A stretch of DNA of 15,783 bases. It comes from an uncultured Bacteroidales bacterium (GTDB lineage: Bacteria; Bacteroidota; Bacteroidia; Bacteroidales; Paludibacteraceae). A model generated the notes under the pieces. The model had not been told where the DNA came from. It did no database searches and saw only the letters and a program-made list of their open reading frames with translations. The DNA lies in contig CALAUY010000097.1 of NCBI GenBank assembly GCA_937892015.1, forward strand, positions 1 through 15,783, in the 5' to 3' direction. A program made the translations under genes and the position numbers. Shown here in pieces: positions 1 to 7,926 of this stretch. How positions within the stretch are numbered: the first letter of the stretch is position 1; each line of letters opens with the position of its first letter.

Positions 1-56
1 AAAGAACAAAGAACAAAGAACAAAGAACAAAGAACAAAGAACAAAGAACAAAGAAT
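1..56. repeat. Tandem heptanucleotide repeat, (AAAGAAC)x8
   Basis: Seven perfect copies of AAAGAAC are followed by one variant copy, AAAGAAT, and a degenerate A-rich continuation to about position 80. The array begins at the window edge, so its true length is unknown. The unit is not a multiple of three, and the array itself has no stop codon in any forward frame. In frame 1 the reading stays open to a TAA at 106-108; frames 2 and 3 stop at 56-58 and 60-62. It could be intergenic, or it could be the 3' tail of a gene lying to the left; the window cannot decide. No promoter resembling the TTTG/TAnnTTTG type is visible here. Confidence 0.9.
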
Positions 57-90
57 AAATAATAAAGAACGAAGAGCAATAGGACCAGAT

Positions 91-111
91 ATAATAGATA
101 ATAGATAATAG
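91..111. repeat. Short tandem repeat, (ATAATAG)x3
   Basis: Three perfect copies of ATAATAG lie just upstream of the cupin start codon at 123. Like the array at 1-56 the unit is 7 bp, but the sequence is different. It may influence the spacing or structure of the leader of the first gene; no function can be shown. The rest of 57-122 is A-rich and I see no gene or recognisable promoter in it. Confidence 0.8.
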
Positions 112-122
112 AACAAAAGAAT

Positions 123-458
123 ATGATAATAGATTTTCCGAACATGATTGTGGAGTCGCTGCCGAATTTTAAGGGTGGCGAGAAGGAGTATTCCGTTCAG
201 ACGTATAATGACGGTGAGTGTAAGATAATGCATGGTATATTGATACCCGGTGCGAGTATAGGCGAGCACGCGCATGAGACGAACGCGGAAGTGATCTTCG
301 TCATTGCCGGCAGTGGTACCTTGATTGACGATGGCGAGAAAAAAGTGCTTCGCGCCGGTCAGTGCGCCTATTGCCCCAAAGGTCACAGCCATTCGCTCAT
401 CAACAGCAGCGAGACCGACGACCTCGAGTTCTATGCGTGCGTACCCGAACTAAGATAA
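123..458 (+). CDS. Small single-domain cupin protein
   Basis: A 111-residue protein that is almost entirely one cupin beta-barrel. Cupin motif 1 is visible with His49, His51 and Glu56, the usual metal ligands, followed by a Gly-rich turn (AGSG, 62-65). Motif 2 is a textbook match: Gly79, Pro85, Gly87, His90 and Asn94 at canonical spacing. There is no signal peptide, so it is probably cytoplasmic. Small cupins of this type bind a divalent metal and can be sugar-binding, isomerase, dioxygenase or sensor proteins; the sequence does not say which. It is followed after 6 nt by the Fe-S assembly gene, and two further genes follow closely, so it is probably the first visible member of an operon. No Shine-Dalgarno is evident at ATG 123. 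Confidence 0.88.
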   Translation: MIIDFPNMIVESLPNFKGGEKEYSVQTYNDGECKIMHGILIPGASIGEHAHETNAEVIFVIAGSGTLIDDGEKKVLRAGQCAYCPKGHSHSLINSSETDDLEFYACVPELR

Positions 459-464
459 TGAAGT

Positions 465-782
465 ATGGAGAACGAGTTTCTACAGACAGAAGAGAAGATT
501 GTACGGTACCTGAAGACGGTGTACGACCCGGAGATTCCCGTGAACATCTACGATATGGGGCTCATCTATCGTATTGATTTGCAGGACGATGGCGTGTTGG
601 TTATCGACATGACGCTGACAGCCCCATCGTGCCCTGCGGCGGATTTCCTCGTCGAGGATGTGACGCAGAAAATGCGGTCAATAGACGAGGTCAAGGACGT
701 GAAAATCAACCTTGTGTTTGAGCCTGAATGGACGAAAGACATGATGTCGGAAGAGGCGAAGATTGAACTTGGATTTGCGTAA
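465..782 (+). CDS. MIP18/DUF59-family Fe-S cluster assembly protein (SufT/PaaD-like)
   Basis: A 105-residue protein covering the whole MIP18 (DUF59) fold. Family hallmarks are the YDPEIPVNIYDMGLIY segment at 20-35 and the TAPSCPA segment at 52-58, whose Cys56 is the conserved reactive or Fe-S-binding cysteine. A Trp near residue 89 fits the usual PPW-like C-terminal region. Members help assemble or transfer iron-sulfur clusters in the cytoplasm; Bacteroidota proteins of this size are usually annotated as SUF-system assembly proteins. No suf genes are adjacent, so a more exact role is inference. The ATG at 465 lies 6 nt after the cupin stop, and the next gene starts 3 nt after this stop, which implies cotranscription. 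Confidence 0.88.
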   Translation: MENEFLQTEEKIVRYLKTVYDPEIPVNIYDMGLIYRIDLQDDGVLVIDMTLTAPSCPAADFLVEDVTQKMRSIDEVKDVKINLVFEPEWTKDMMSEEAKIELGFA

Positions 783-785
783 CAC

Positions 786-1559
<774 letters not shown>

Positions 1560-1595
1560 ACGACTGCGCCTATGGCGCTGAATGTACATACCACA

Positions 1596-2420
1596 ATGAA
1601 TAACAGACAAGAACAATTGGCAGCGTTTGACCGACTACTGACCGTCATGGACGAGTTGCGTGCGGGTTGTCCGTGGGACAGGAAACAGACGTTCGACTCG
1701 CTGCGGGAGAACACCATCGAGGAGACCTATGAGTTGGCATCAGCCATCACGAGTCATGACATGAACGAGATTGCCAAAGAGTTGGGTGACGTGCTGCTTC
1801 ACGTCGTTTTCTATGCGAAGATGGGCAGTGAACAAGGCAAGTTCGATATTGCCGATGTGTGCAATAAGCTCTGCGATAAGCTCATTTTTCGCCATCCGCA
1901 CGTGTATGGCGTTGAGAAAGCGGCGCAATACGGCAACCTCGATATCCCCAATGCCAAAGACATGACACCGAAAGAGGTGGAGGAGCTGTGGGAACAGGTG
2001 AAACAGCGGGAGAAAGGTGGCAACAAAACAATCTTGAGCGGCGTGCCCAAAGCGTTGCCATCGCTGGTCAAGGCTTATCGTATCCAAGAGAAAGCGGCCA
2101 ATGCCGGATTCGATTGGGAGGAACCGTCACAAGTATGGGACAAAGTGCGCGAAGAGGTTCGCGAGTTCGAGGACGAGGTGATGTCGGGCGACCGAGACCG
2201 CATGGAGGCGGAGTTAGGTGACGTGCTGTTTGCCATCGTCAACGCAGCACGACTCTATCATCTACGACCGGACAATGCGTTGGAACGGACGAATCAGAAG
2301 TTCATCGCACGTTTCGGCTACTTGGAAGAAAAAGCAAAAGAGCAGGGGCGACACCTCGACGAGATGATGCTGGACGAGATGGAAACCATCTGGCAGGAAA
2401 GCAAGTCGCTGTATCAGTAG
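1596..2420 (+). CDS. mazG: Nucleoside triphosphate pyrophosphohydrolase MazG
   Basis: A house-cleaning enzyme that hydrolyses (d)NTPs to (d)NMP plus pyrophosphate in the cytoplasm. From this start it has 274 residues, close to the 263 of E. coli MazG, with the two tandem MazG domains typical of the long form. Domain 1 has the CPWDRKQT signature (25-32) and Mg-binding EExxE (42-46) plus ELGD (62-65). Domain 2 has a second acidic helix (REEVREFEDE, 185-194) and ELGD (206-209). The reading frame extends upstream to an ATG at 1572, which would add eight residues (MALNVHTT). I prefer 1596 because MNNRQEQLAAFDRLL matches the usual N-terminus of the family. It lies about 36 nt after the lpxH stop (12 nt from the alternative start) and is the last gene of the cluster. 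No clear terminator separates it from the convergent lipoprotein gene. Confidence 0.92.
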   Translation: MNNRQEQLAAFDRLLTVMDELRAGCPWDRKQTFDSLRENTIEETYELASAITSHDMNEIAKELGDVLLHVVFYAKMGSEQGKFDIADVCNKLCDKLIFRHPHVYGVEKAAQYGNLDIPNAKDMTPKEVEELWEQVKQREKGGNKTILSGVPKALPSLVKAYRIQEKAANAGFDWEEPSQVWDKVREEVREFEDEVMSGDRDRMEAELGDVLFAIVNAARLYHLRPDNALERTNQKFIARFGYLEEKAKEQGRHLDEMMLDEMETIWQESKSLYQ

Positions 2421-2452
2421 TGCTGCAAGGGTAATCCCGGGATACGTGTATA

Positions 2453-2941
2453 TTACGGATTGAGGATGCGCAAGATGATTGTTTCTTCCCCCGGCGAGTA
2501 TTTGGAGTCACTCGTGGCGGTGAACGTCAGTTTGGTCTCTCCCGCTTTCTTCGGCACGAGCCATATGGGCAACCCAACGTAGTTGTAGCCCGTGGGCAAG
2601 TAGAGGTTGAGTGCCGCTGTGTCGGACGTATTGAGCAGAATGCCGAGCATCTCAGAAGTGAATGTGCTCCACAGCTTGACGTACGCAGTGTCCCACGACA
2701 GATGGGTCGAAACGAGGTTGTTGCCGAGCGAGGCATAACCTACAGCAAACGTGACCGTATCGCCAACGATGAGACTATCGACGTAGAACAGTTGAGACAT
2801 GTCGTCGAAATAATAGAGTAGCGTGTCGTTGGAGGAGGTGATGAATGCACTGAGCGACACCTCAGGCGTATAATGACTCTGCGTGTCAAGACAACTGCTC
2901 AGCAGAGCGGCTAATAGCAAAACAGGAACGAAACGTTTCAT
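2453..2941 (-). CDS. Small lipoprotein of unknown function
   Basis: A 162-residue protein with a lipoprotein signal peptide: MKR, a hydrophobic stretch (residues 4-14) and a lipobox LLSSC with Cys17 as the lipidation site. It should be anchored in an outer or inner membrane. The mature part is rich in Thr, Ser and aromatic residues in beta-strand-like alternation, with a C-terminal segment (about 120-155) that could be an Ig-like sandwich edge; I recognise no family. The ATG lies only 19 nt downstream of the 3' end of tRNA-Leu on the same strand, and no promoter fits in the gap, so it is probably cotranscribed with the tRNA. It converges on mazG with 32 nt between the stops. A 10-bp perfect palindrome (2434-2443) lies in that gap but has no loop or T tract, so it is not a convincing terminator. 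Confidence 0.75.
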   Translation of the reverse strand: MKRFVPVLLLAALLSSCLDTQSHYTPEVSLSAFITSSNDTLLYYFDDMSQLFYVDSLIVGDTVTFAVGYASLGNNLVSTHLSWDTAYVKLWSTFTSEMLGILLNTSDTAALNLYLPTGYNYVGLPIWLVPKKAGETKLTFTATSDSKYSPGEETIILRILNP

Positions 2942-2960
2942 ACCAAATGAATCAAATAGT

Positions 2961-3041
2961 GCGGCATATAGGACTCGAACCTACACGACTTGCGTCACCA
3001 GATCCTAAGTCTGGCGCGGCTACCAATTACGCCAATGCCGC
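2961..3041 (-). tRNA. tRNA-Leu, anticodon UAG
   Basis: Read on the minus strand, 81 nt fold as a type II tRNA. The 7-bp acceptor stem GCGGCAT/ATGCCGC is perfect. The D arm has the GG of the loop, and the anticodon stem CCAGA/TCTGG encloses the loop CTTAGGA, with anticodon TAG at 3007-3005. The long variable arm contains GAC-GCAA-GTC, and the T arm GTAGG/CCTAT carries the loop TTCGAGT. UAG reads CUA and other CUN leucine codons. The long variable arm supports leucine. CCA is not encoded. A promoter for it lies at 3097-3127. Confidence 0.96.
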
Positions 3042-3096
3042 ATGTGTGCAACGCTTTCGGACGTGGACAACGGATGCCTGAATCCGAAAATCGCTG

Positions 3097-3127
3097 CAAA
3101 GTTAATACTTTTTTTTGACATGACAAA
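3097..3127 (-). promoter_or_regulatory. Bacteroides-type promoter for tRNA-Leu
   Basis: On the minus strand TTTG (3127-3124), a 19-bp spacer and TAACTTTG (3104-3097) match the Bacteroides consensus TTTG, N19-21, TAnnTTTG exactly. The spacer holds an A8 tract, and a T6 tract lies 17 bp upstream of the -33 box (3144-3139). Transcription would begin near 3090, about 50 nt before the tRNA. The -33 box and part of the spacer lie inside the 5' end of the divergent M16 peptidase gene. Confidence 0.82.
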
Positions 3128-4379
3128 GAAAAATCGCGAAAAAATCACTATTTTTGCACTTTCTAACGGAATTAAGGTCGTTCATCAGCACATTTCTGCT
3201 CAAATTGCGTACTCCGGAGTGATGGTTGGAGCGGGAACACGTGACGAACAGTCGAGCGAAAACGGTATAGCACATTTCATCGAGCATACGCTGTTCAAGG
3301 GCACGGAGAAACGCTCGGCGCGTCAACTCATCGAACGAATAGAGAACGTGGGCGGTGAACTGAACGCATATACGACCAAAGAGGAGACGGCTTTTTATGC
3401 AGCGACACTGCCCGCGTATGTGGGTCGCACGCTGGAGTTACTGGCCGACATGCTCTTTCATCCTGCTTTTCCGCGAGACGAACTCGACAAAGAGCGGCAG
3501 GTTATCTACGACGAGATTGAGAGTTACAACGACTCGCCGTCAGAGCTTATCTACGACGATTTCGAGAGTCTGATGTTCGAGGGCTACTCACTTGCGCAGC
3601 CCGTACTGGGGACTCGTCGCACGCTTCGATATATGACGGCCGACAAGGCACGGCGCTTCATGCACGAACACTATCGCCCCGAGCGCATGGTCGTTTTTGT
3701 GCTTGGCGATCTGCCGTTGGCGAAAGTGCAGAACTACGCCGAGCGGTTCTTCTCGTGCGAGCCTACAACTACTGCGACACCTTTAAGTAACGTGTGCGCG
3801 CACGTACGCGAGACGCCTGTTCGGTATGTGCCGCAAACGGCCGTCTTCCACCGCCATACCCATCAAGCGCACGTGATGCTCGGCGCACGAGCTTACCCCA
3901 TCGGTCATCCGCAGCAACCGGCACTCCACCTCATCAATAATATCCTCGGAGGAGGTGCTATCAGTTCGCGGCTGAACATGTCTATCCGCGAGAAGAAAGG
4001 GCTCGTATATACGGTAGAAAGTCAATATACCCCGCTGTCGGACACGGGCTATTGGTCGGTTTATTTCGCGACTGAACCCGAGAATCGCGAAGAATGTATC
4101 CGGCTTGTGCATGACGAGTTGCAGTGCTTGCGAGAGACGGAGTTGTCGGCATCGGCCCTGCATCGAGCACTATGCCAGATACGTGGACAGATGGCTGTTG
4201 CTGCGGACAATAGGGAGAACACGGCCTTGTCGATGGCCAAACAGGTACTATACACTGACTCGGTCGTGACTTGGGAGGAGTCGTTGGACATAATGCGCTC
4301 TTTCACGCCCGCGATGCTGCGACAAACAGCGGAAGAAATATTTGCGCAGGAAAACATCTCCGTGCTGCAATATATTTAA
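3120..4379 (+). CDS. M16-family (pitrilysin/insulinase) zinc peptidase
   Basis: A 419-residue protein with the inverted zinc motif HxxEH (His52, Glu55, His56) and the third ligand Glu132 exactly 76 residues after His56, as in M16 enzymes. The N-terminal NGIKVVHQ and GAGTRDE segments and the C-terminal GGGAISSRLNMSIREKKGLVY segment (residues from about 286) match the two-domain M16B architecture, about the usual 410-430 residues. There is no signal peptide, so it may be cytoplasmic or periplasmic and act in peptide turnover. The frame extends upstream to an ATG at 3042 immediately beside the tRNA. I chose 3120 because the extra 26 residues resemble no family N-terminus and would be encoded by the tRNA promoter region. 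No clear promoter of its own is visible; a T-rich stretch at 3105-3117 is the only candidate. Confidence 0.9.
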   Translation: MTKKNREKITIFALSNGIKVVHQHISAQIAYSGVMVGAGTRDEQSSENGIAHFIEHTLFKGTEKRSARQLIERIENVGGELNAYTTKEETAFYAATLPAYVGRTLELLADMLFHPAFPRDELDKERQVIYDEIESYNDSPSELIYDDFESLMFEGYSLAQPVLGTRRTLRYMTADKARRFMHEHYRPERMVVFVLGDLPLAKVQNYAERFFSCEPTTTATPLSNVCAHVRETPVRYVPQTAVFHRHTHQAHVMLGARAYPIGHPQQPALHLINNILGGGAISSRLNMSIREKKGLVYTVESQYTPLSDTGYWSVYFATEPENREECIRLVHDELQCLRETELSASALHRALCQIRGQMAVAADNRENTALSMAKQVLYTDSVVTWEESLDIMRSFTPAMLRQTAEEIFAQENISVLQYI

Positions 4380-4432
4380 ACAAAAAAGTACAACTTTTTG
4401 ACGAAAAATCATCCAAAAACGGCAAAAGGATG

Positions 4433-4460
4433 GCAAAAAGATACTGTTTTTGCATTTTTT
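4433..4460 (+). terminator. Probable intrinsic terminator after the M16 peptidase gene
   Basis: A perfect 7-bp stem GCAAAAA (4433-4439) / TTTTTGC (4447-4453) encloses a 7-nt loop and is followed by ATTTTTT. It lies 54 nt after the M16 stop and 12 bp before the -33 box of the susC promoter. The stem is A/T-rich and therefore weak. A smaller inverted repeat, AAAAAGT-ACA-ACTTTTT (4383-4399), sits nearer the stop codon. The same sequence may instead serve as an A/T-rich upstream promoter element. Confidence 0.5.
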
Positions 4461-4471
4461 CTGACAAAAAG

Positions 4472-4503
4472 TTTGGTCATATGAGAAAAAAATAGTAACT
4501 TTG
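4472..4503 (+). promoter_or_regulatory. Bacteroides-type promoter for the susC unit
   Basis: TTTG (4472-4475), a 20-bp spacer and TAACTTTG (4496-4503) match the consensus perfectly. The spacer begins GTCAT and contains an A7 tract; an A5 tract immediately precedes the -33 box and a T6 tract lies 17 bp upstream of it. The transcript would start near 4509, giving a leader of about 140 nt before the susC ATG. Confidence 0.88.
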
Positions 4504-4509
4504 CACCGC

Positions 4510-4647
4510 GAAAGTATCGCTGACGGGCCACAAGCTCGCCTTGTTGCGTGTGCATTAGGCGGTTTTGGTCCAGTGGTCGTTGGTGATATTCGCGACAAAC
4601 GAACAGAAGAATATTAGTAACAGATAACTGATTTAATGCAGTAAGGT
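4510..4647 (+). other. Long 5' leader of the susC transcript
   Basis: About 138 nt between the predicted transcription start and the susC ATG hold no gene. Small hairpins can be drawn (GCGA-AAGTA-TCGC near 4508-4520; CAAG-CTCGC-CTTG near 4530-4543), but I recognise no riboswitch. Just before susC there is a two-codon open frame, ATG CAG TAA (4636-4644), ending 3 nt before the susC ATG at 4648. Whether it is translated is unknown. A leader of this length leaves room for RNA-level control of the transporter unit. Confidence 0.5.
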
Positions 4648-7600
4648 ATGAAGAAATTGTTTACATTACTAACGCTCTGCATGTTGTCGCTTGCAGTATG
4701 GGCGGACAAGCAGATCAGCGGCATCGTAGTGGCTGAAAACGGGGAACCTGAGATAGGTGCCTCCATCATGGTGACCGGTACTAACAAGGGTACTGTGTCA
4801 GATTATGAGGGTCAATTCACGTTGACCGTGCCCGATGATGCGAAAACGCTGACGGTGTCTTCCGTCGGAAAAAAGACGATAGTGGTGAATATCAAGAGCC
4901 ACATGCGTATCGTCTTGCAGGAGAACACGGAGGTGATCCAAGAGATTGTGGTAACGGGGTACGGCAACGTGTCGAAAGGTTCGTTTGCAGGCTCGGCACA
5001 AGCAGTGGATGCAGAGACGATAGACAAGAAGAGTCCTTCAGAAATCTCTAAAGCACTGGCCGGCGAGGTTGCCGGTGTACAGGTGGTGAACTCGAGCGGT
5101 CAGCCCGGTTCGAATGCCAGCATCCGTATCCGCGGTATCGGTTCTATATATGCCTCGTCATCGCCGCTATATATCGTGGACGGTGTACCTTATGAAGGCG
5201 ACATTTCGTCGATTGACCCGGGAGATATCGCTTCCACTACCGTGCTGAAGGATGCCACTGCCACCTCGCTTTACGGTTCGCGTGGCGCTAACGGCGTGAT
5301 TGTCATCACAACGAAGAAAGGCACATCGGGCGAAACGGGCAAGATAGACGTGGACGTAAAGTATGGTGCCAACATGCACTTGCTGCCGATGTACGATGTC
5401 ATCACCGACCCGAAAGAATACGTCGAGTTGTGCTGGATGAGTATATACAACAGCTTGAAAGGTTCGTATCCTGAGAGCATGAAAGCAGAACTGATTACGG
5501 CTGTAGGCAACACGCTCTACAGTTCGGCGGGTCTGCCATCGGCATATAATCTCTGGGATGCCCCGGGTAGTGCACTCATTGACGGCTACACCGGTAAGTT
5601 CTATTCAGACGTGAACTACAAAGCGGGCTATCAGAACATGACATCGTGGGAAAATGAGCTGTTCCGTGTCGGTCAGAAAGTGGACGCTATGGTTCGTATC
5701 TCCGGAGGTTCGGAAAAGACGACATATTTCACCTCGTTCAGTTACCTGAAGGATGAGGGGTACTATATCAACTCCGACTTCAGCCGTATCAACGTCCGCT
5801 CTAATATTGAGCACCAAGCGAAGAAATGGCTGAAAGGTTCGCTGAACATGGCATACACCTACAGCACGATGAACCAGGCAGGTCAGGGCAGCAACATGAA
5901 CAACGGATTCGCGTTTGTTAACGAGATTCCGCCCATCTATCCCGTGTTCCTCTACAATGCAGACGGCACGATTCAGGTTGACCCGAAGACCGGCGGATTT
6001 GCATACGACTATGGTATGCAGGAGGGTTCAGGCCGTGCTTACGGTACGGGCATCAACCCCGCAGGATCGCTTCGTTACGACCGCGACTATACCGAGCAAC
6101 ATCAGGTGATGTCGAACGCCATGCTGGAAATCAAGCTGTACGACGGCCTGAAACTCACAGCGAACGTGGGCGTTCAGTATCTCGGTGCCATGGAATCGGA
6201 ATACACGAACGCGTTCTACGGCGATGCGGCCGGTTTGGGACGAACGTATAAGGCGCAGTACAATATCCTCTCGCTGACGGCGAATGAGCTGCTGGAATAC
6301 AACAAAATGTTTGGTGACCACTCCATCCGCGTGATGGCCGGACATGAGAACAACTATTACCGCTATTCATACATGTACGGCGGAATGAGTAAAGTAGGTG
6401 TAACAACCGGCGCACCGGTGCTGGAGTTAGGTAACGCAACGACCATGACGGGTATGACATCCTACACTTCGGTAACGGCGTTGGACAGCTACCTCGCAAA
6501 CGCCAACTATATCTACAACGAGCGTTATGGTTTGACGGTTAACTACCGTGCCGACGGGTCGTCGAAGTTCGCAAAAGGGCATCGCTGGAGTCATTTCGGT
6601 TCAGTAGGCGCTTCGTGGATGTTCACCAACGAGTCGTTCCTCGACCGCAACGAGTGGATTAAGAACGGTAAGTTGCGCGCCAGCTGGGGTGTTCTTGGCA
6701 ATCAAGGTATTGGCAACTACTACTACATCGACCACTATTCGCTTGAGAACGTAGAAGGCGAGCCGGGTTACGTGAAGAGTTTCCAGGGTTCTTCCGACAT
6801 CACGTGGGAACGTACGTCGCAAGTAGATATCGGCTTGGAGTTTGATCTGCATAAGTATCTGACGGCTGAGTTCGACTACTTCTATAAGTTTACGGACAAC
6901 CTACTGATGCCGCAGTATCAGGCCACCTCGACAGGTTTCTCGTCCAAATGGGTGAACGGCGGTTCGCTGGAGAATCAAGGCGTTGAGTTCCAACTGAACA
7001 TCCATGCTGTTGACCAGCGTAACGTGAAGTTGGATATCCGTCTGAACGGCGGTCACTACGCGAATAAACTCAAGTCGTTGCCGACGAATACAGACACCGA
7101 GACCGACATGGTTTACAACGGCGGATTGGCAGTTGGGCACTCGCTGTACGAGTACAACATGATTGAGTATGCAGGCATTGACCCTGAGACCGGTCAGGCG
7201 CAGTATGTAGGATACTACGACGCTTCGTTGGGTTCGTTCGGTTACAACTCGGCAGAGACGCTCCGTGACCGTGGAGCCACGGGCAACAACTACATCTCCA
7301 ACGTGTTCCTCTACCAACAGAACCACCCGGGTGCAGACATCCAGACTGAGTTGACGACCCGTCAACCGTATGCCGGTTCGGTCTATACCGGTCTGAAAGC
7401 AGAGCCCGGTTTAGACGGCGGTTTCGGCTTCAATTTCGAAGCATATGGCGTAACGCTGGACGTTACTTGCTCGTACCGTATCGGCGGTTACGGAGTTGAC
7501 TATTCGTACGCCCAACTGATGAACTCCGACAAAGTAGGCCGTTCGAACTGGCACGTAGATATCCGTAACGCTTGGAACGCGATGATGACCGATGAGCAGA

Positions 7601-7908
7601 AAGCGAGCACAACGATTCCGCGTCTTTCCAACGGAGCTGACCTATATGCCAACTCCATCTCGACACGTTTCCTCATCAGTAACTCCTACCTCTCGCTGAA
7701 CAATATCCGCTTGGGATACAGTTTCCAGAAGAAACTCATCGAGAAAATCAAGCTCAACAGTTTGAGTCTGTACGTGACGGCAGACAACTTGGCTATTCTT
7801 ACGGCGCGTAAGGGATACAACCCGATGACATCTTTCTCCGGATATTCCGATACGTATCAATACACTCCGCTTTCAACGATTATGGGTGGCGTGAAGTTCC
7901 AATTCTAA
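4648..7908 (+). CDS. SusC/RagA-family TonB-dependent outer-membrane transporter
   Basis: A 1086-residue outer-membrane beta-barrel. Order of parts: signal peptide (1-19, ending AVWA), a carboxypeptidase-regulatory-like beta domain (about 21-92), the EIVVTGYG element (99-106) typical of SusC proteins, a plug domain (about 107-225) with the signatures IRIRGIGS, PLYIVDGVP and LKDATATSLYGSRGANGVIVITTKKG-like region, then the long barrel ending in GGVKFQF with a terminal Phe, as expected for BAM-assembled barrels. SusC proteins import oligosaccharides or, as RagA does, peptides, using TonB energy and a SusD lid. It is the first gene of a four-gene unit and has its own strong promoter. No ECF sigma/FecR pair or hybrid two-component regulator is within the window. 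The substrate cannot be read from the sequence; the adjoining protease suggests peptides or glycoproteins. Confidence 0.95.
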   Translation: MKKLFTLLTLCMLSLAVWADKQISGIVVAENGEPEIGASIMVTGTNKGTVSDYEGQFTLTVPDDAKTLTVSSVGKKTIVVNIKSHMRIVLQENTEVIQEIVVTGYGNVSKGSFAGSAQAVDAETIDKKSPSEISKALAGEVAGVQVVNSSGQPGSNASIRIRGIGSIYASSSPLYIVDGVPYEGDISSIDPGDIASTTVLKDATATSLYGSRGANGVIVITTKKGTSGETGKIDVDVKYGANMHLLPMYDVITDPKEYVELCWMSIYNSLKGSYPESMKAELITAVGNTLYSSAGLPSAYNLWDAPGSALIDGYTGKFYSDVNYKAGYQNMTSWENELFRVGQKVDAMVRISGGSEKTTYFTSFSYLKDEGYYINSDFSRINVRSNIEHQAKKWLKGSLNMAYTYSTMNQAGQGSNMNNGFAFVNEIPPIYPVFLYNADGTIQVDPKTGGFAYDYGMQEGSGRAYGTGINPAGSLRYDRDYTEQHQVMSNAMLEIKLYDGLKLTANVGVQYLGAMESEYTNAFYGDAAGLGRTYKAQYNILSLTANELLEYNKMFGDHSIRVMAGHENNYYRYSYMYGGMSKVGVTTGAPVLELGNATTMTGMTSYTSVTALDSYLANANYIYNERYGLTVNYRADGSSKFAKGHRWSHFGSVGASWMFTNESFLDRNEWIKNGKLRASWGVLGNQGIGNYYYIDHYSLENVEGEPGYVKSFQGSSDITWERTSQVDIGLEFDLHKYLTAEFDYFYKFTDNLLMPQYQATSTGFSSKWVNGGSLENQGVEFQLNIHAVDQRNVKLDIRLNGGHYANKLKSLPTNTDTETDMVYNGGLAVGHSLYEYNMIEYAGIDPETGQAQYVGYYDASLGSFGYNSAETLRDRGATGNNYISNVFLYQQNHPGADIQTELTTRQPYAGSVYTGLKAEPGLDGGFGFNFEAYGVTLDVTCSYRIGGYGVDYSYAQLMNSDKVGRSNWHVDIRNAWNAMMTDEQKASTTIPRLSNGADLYANSISTRFLISNSYLSLNNIRLGYSFQKKLIEKIKLNSLSLYVTADNLAILTARKGYNPMTSFSGYSDTYQYTPLSTIMGGVKFQF

Positions 7909-7913
7909 TAGAA

Positions 7914-7918
7914 AGGAG
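7914..7918 (+). promoter_or_regulatory. Shine-Dalgarno AGGAG before the susD-like gene
   Basis: A strong AGGAG lies 8 nt before ATG 7927, in the 18-nt gap after the susC stop. Most genes in this window have no such motif, in line with Bacteroidota, where A-rich leaders matter more. It supports ATG 7927 as the start. Confidence 0.6.
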
Positions 7919-7926
7919 ACACGAAA

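Noticed and set aside
1..56. The heptamer array as a CRISPR or iteron origin
   Set aside because: Units are directly joined and only 7 bp long, with no spacers, no DnaA-box-like sequence and no replication gene nearby.
2434..2443. ATCCCGGGAT palindrome between the convergent mazG and lipoprotein genes, a possible terminator or operator
   Set aside because: A perfect 10-bp palindrome without loop or T tract cannot form a useful RNA hairpin, and a single copy gives no evidence of a binding site.
3042..3119. N-terminal extension of the M16 peptidase from ATG 3042
   Set aside because: It would begin at the base next to the tRNA gene and be encoded by the tRNA leader and promoter; the extra residues look unlike any M16 N-terminus.
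3149..3156. TATTTTTG, a match to the -7 box, inside the 5' end of the M16 gene
   Set aside because: There is no TTTG 19-21 bp upstream, and a start here would remove the N-terminal strand that M16 proteins need. It is the codons for Ile-Phe-Ala.
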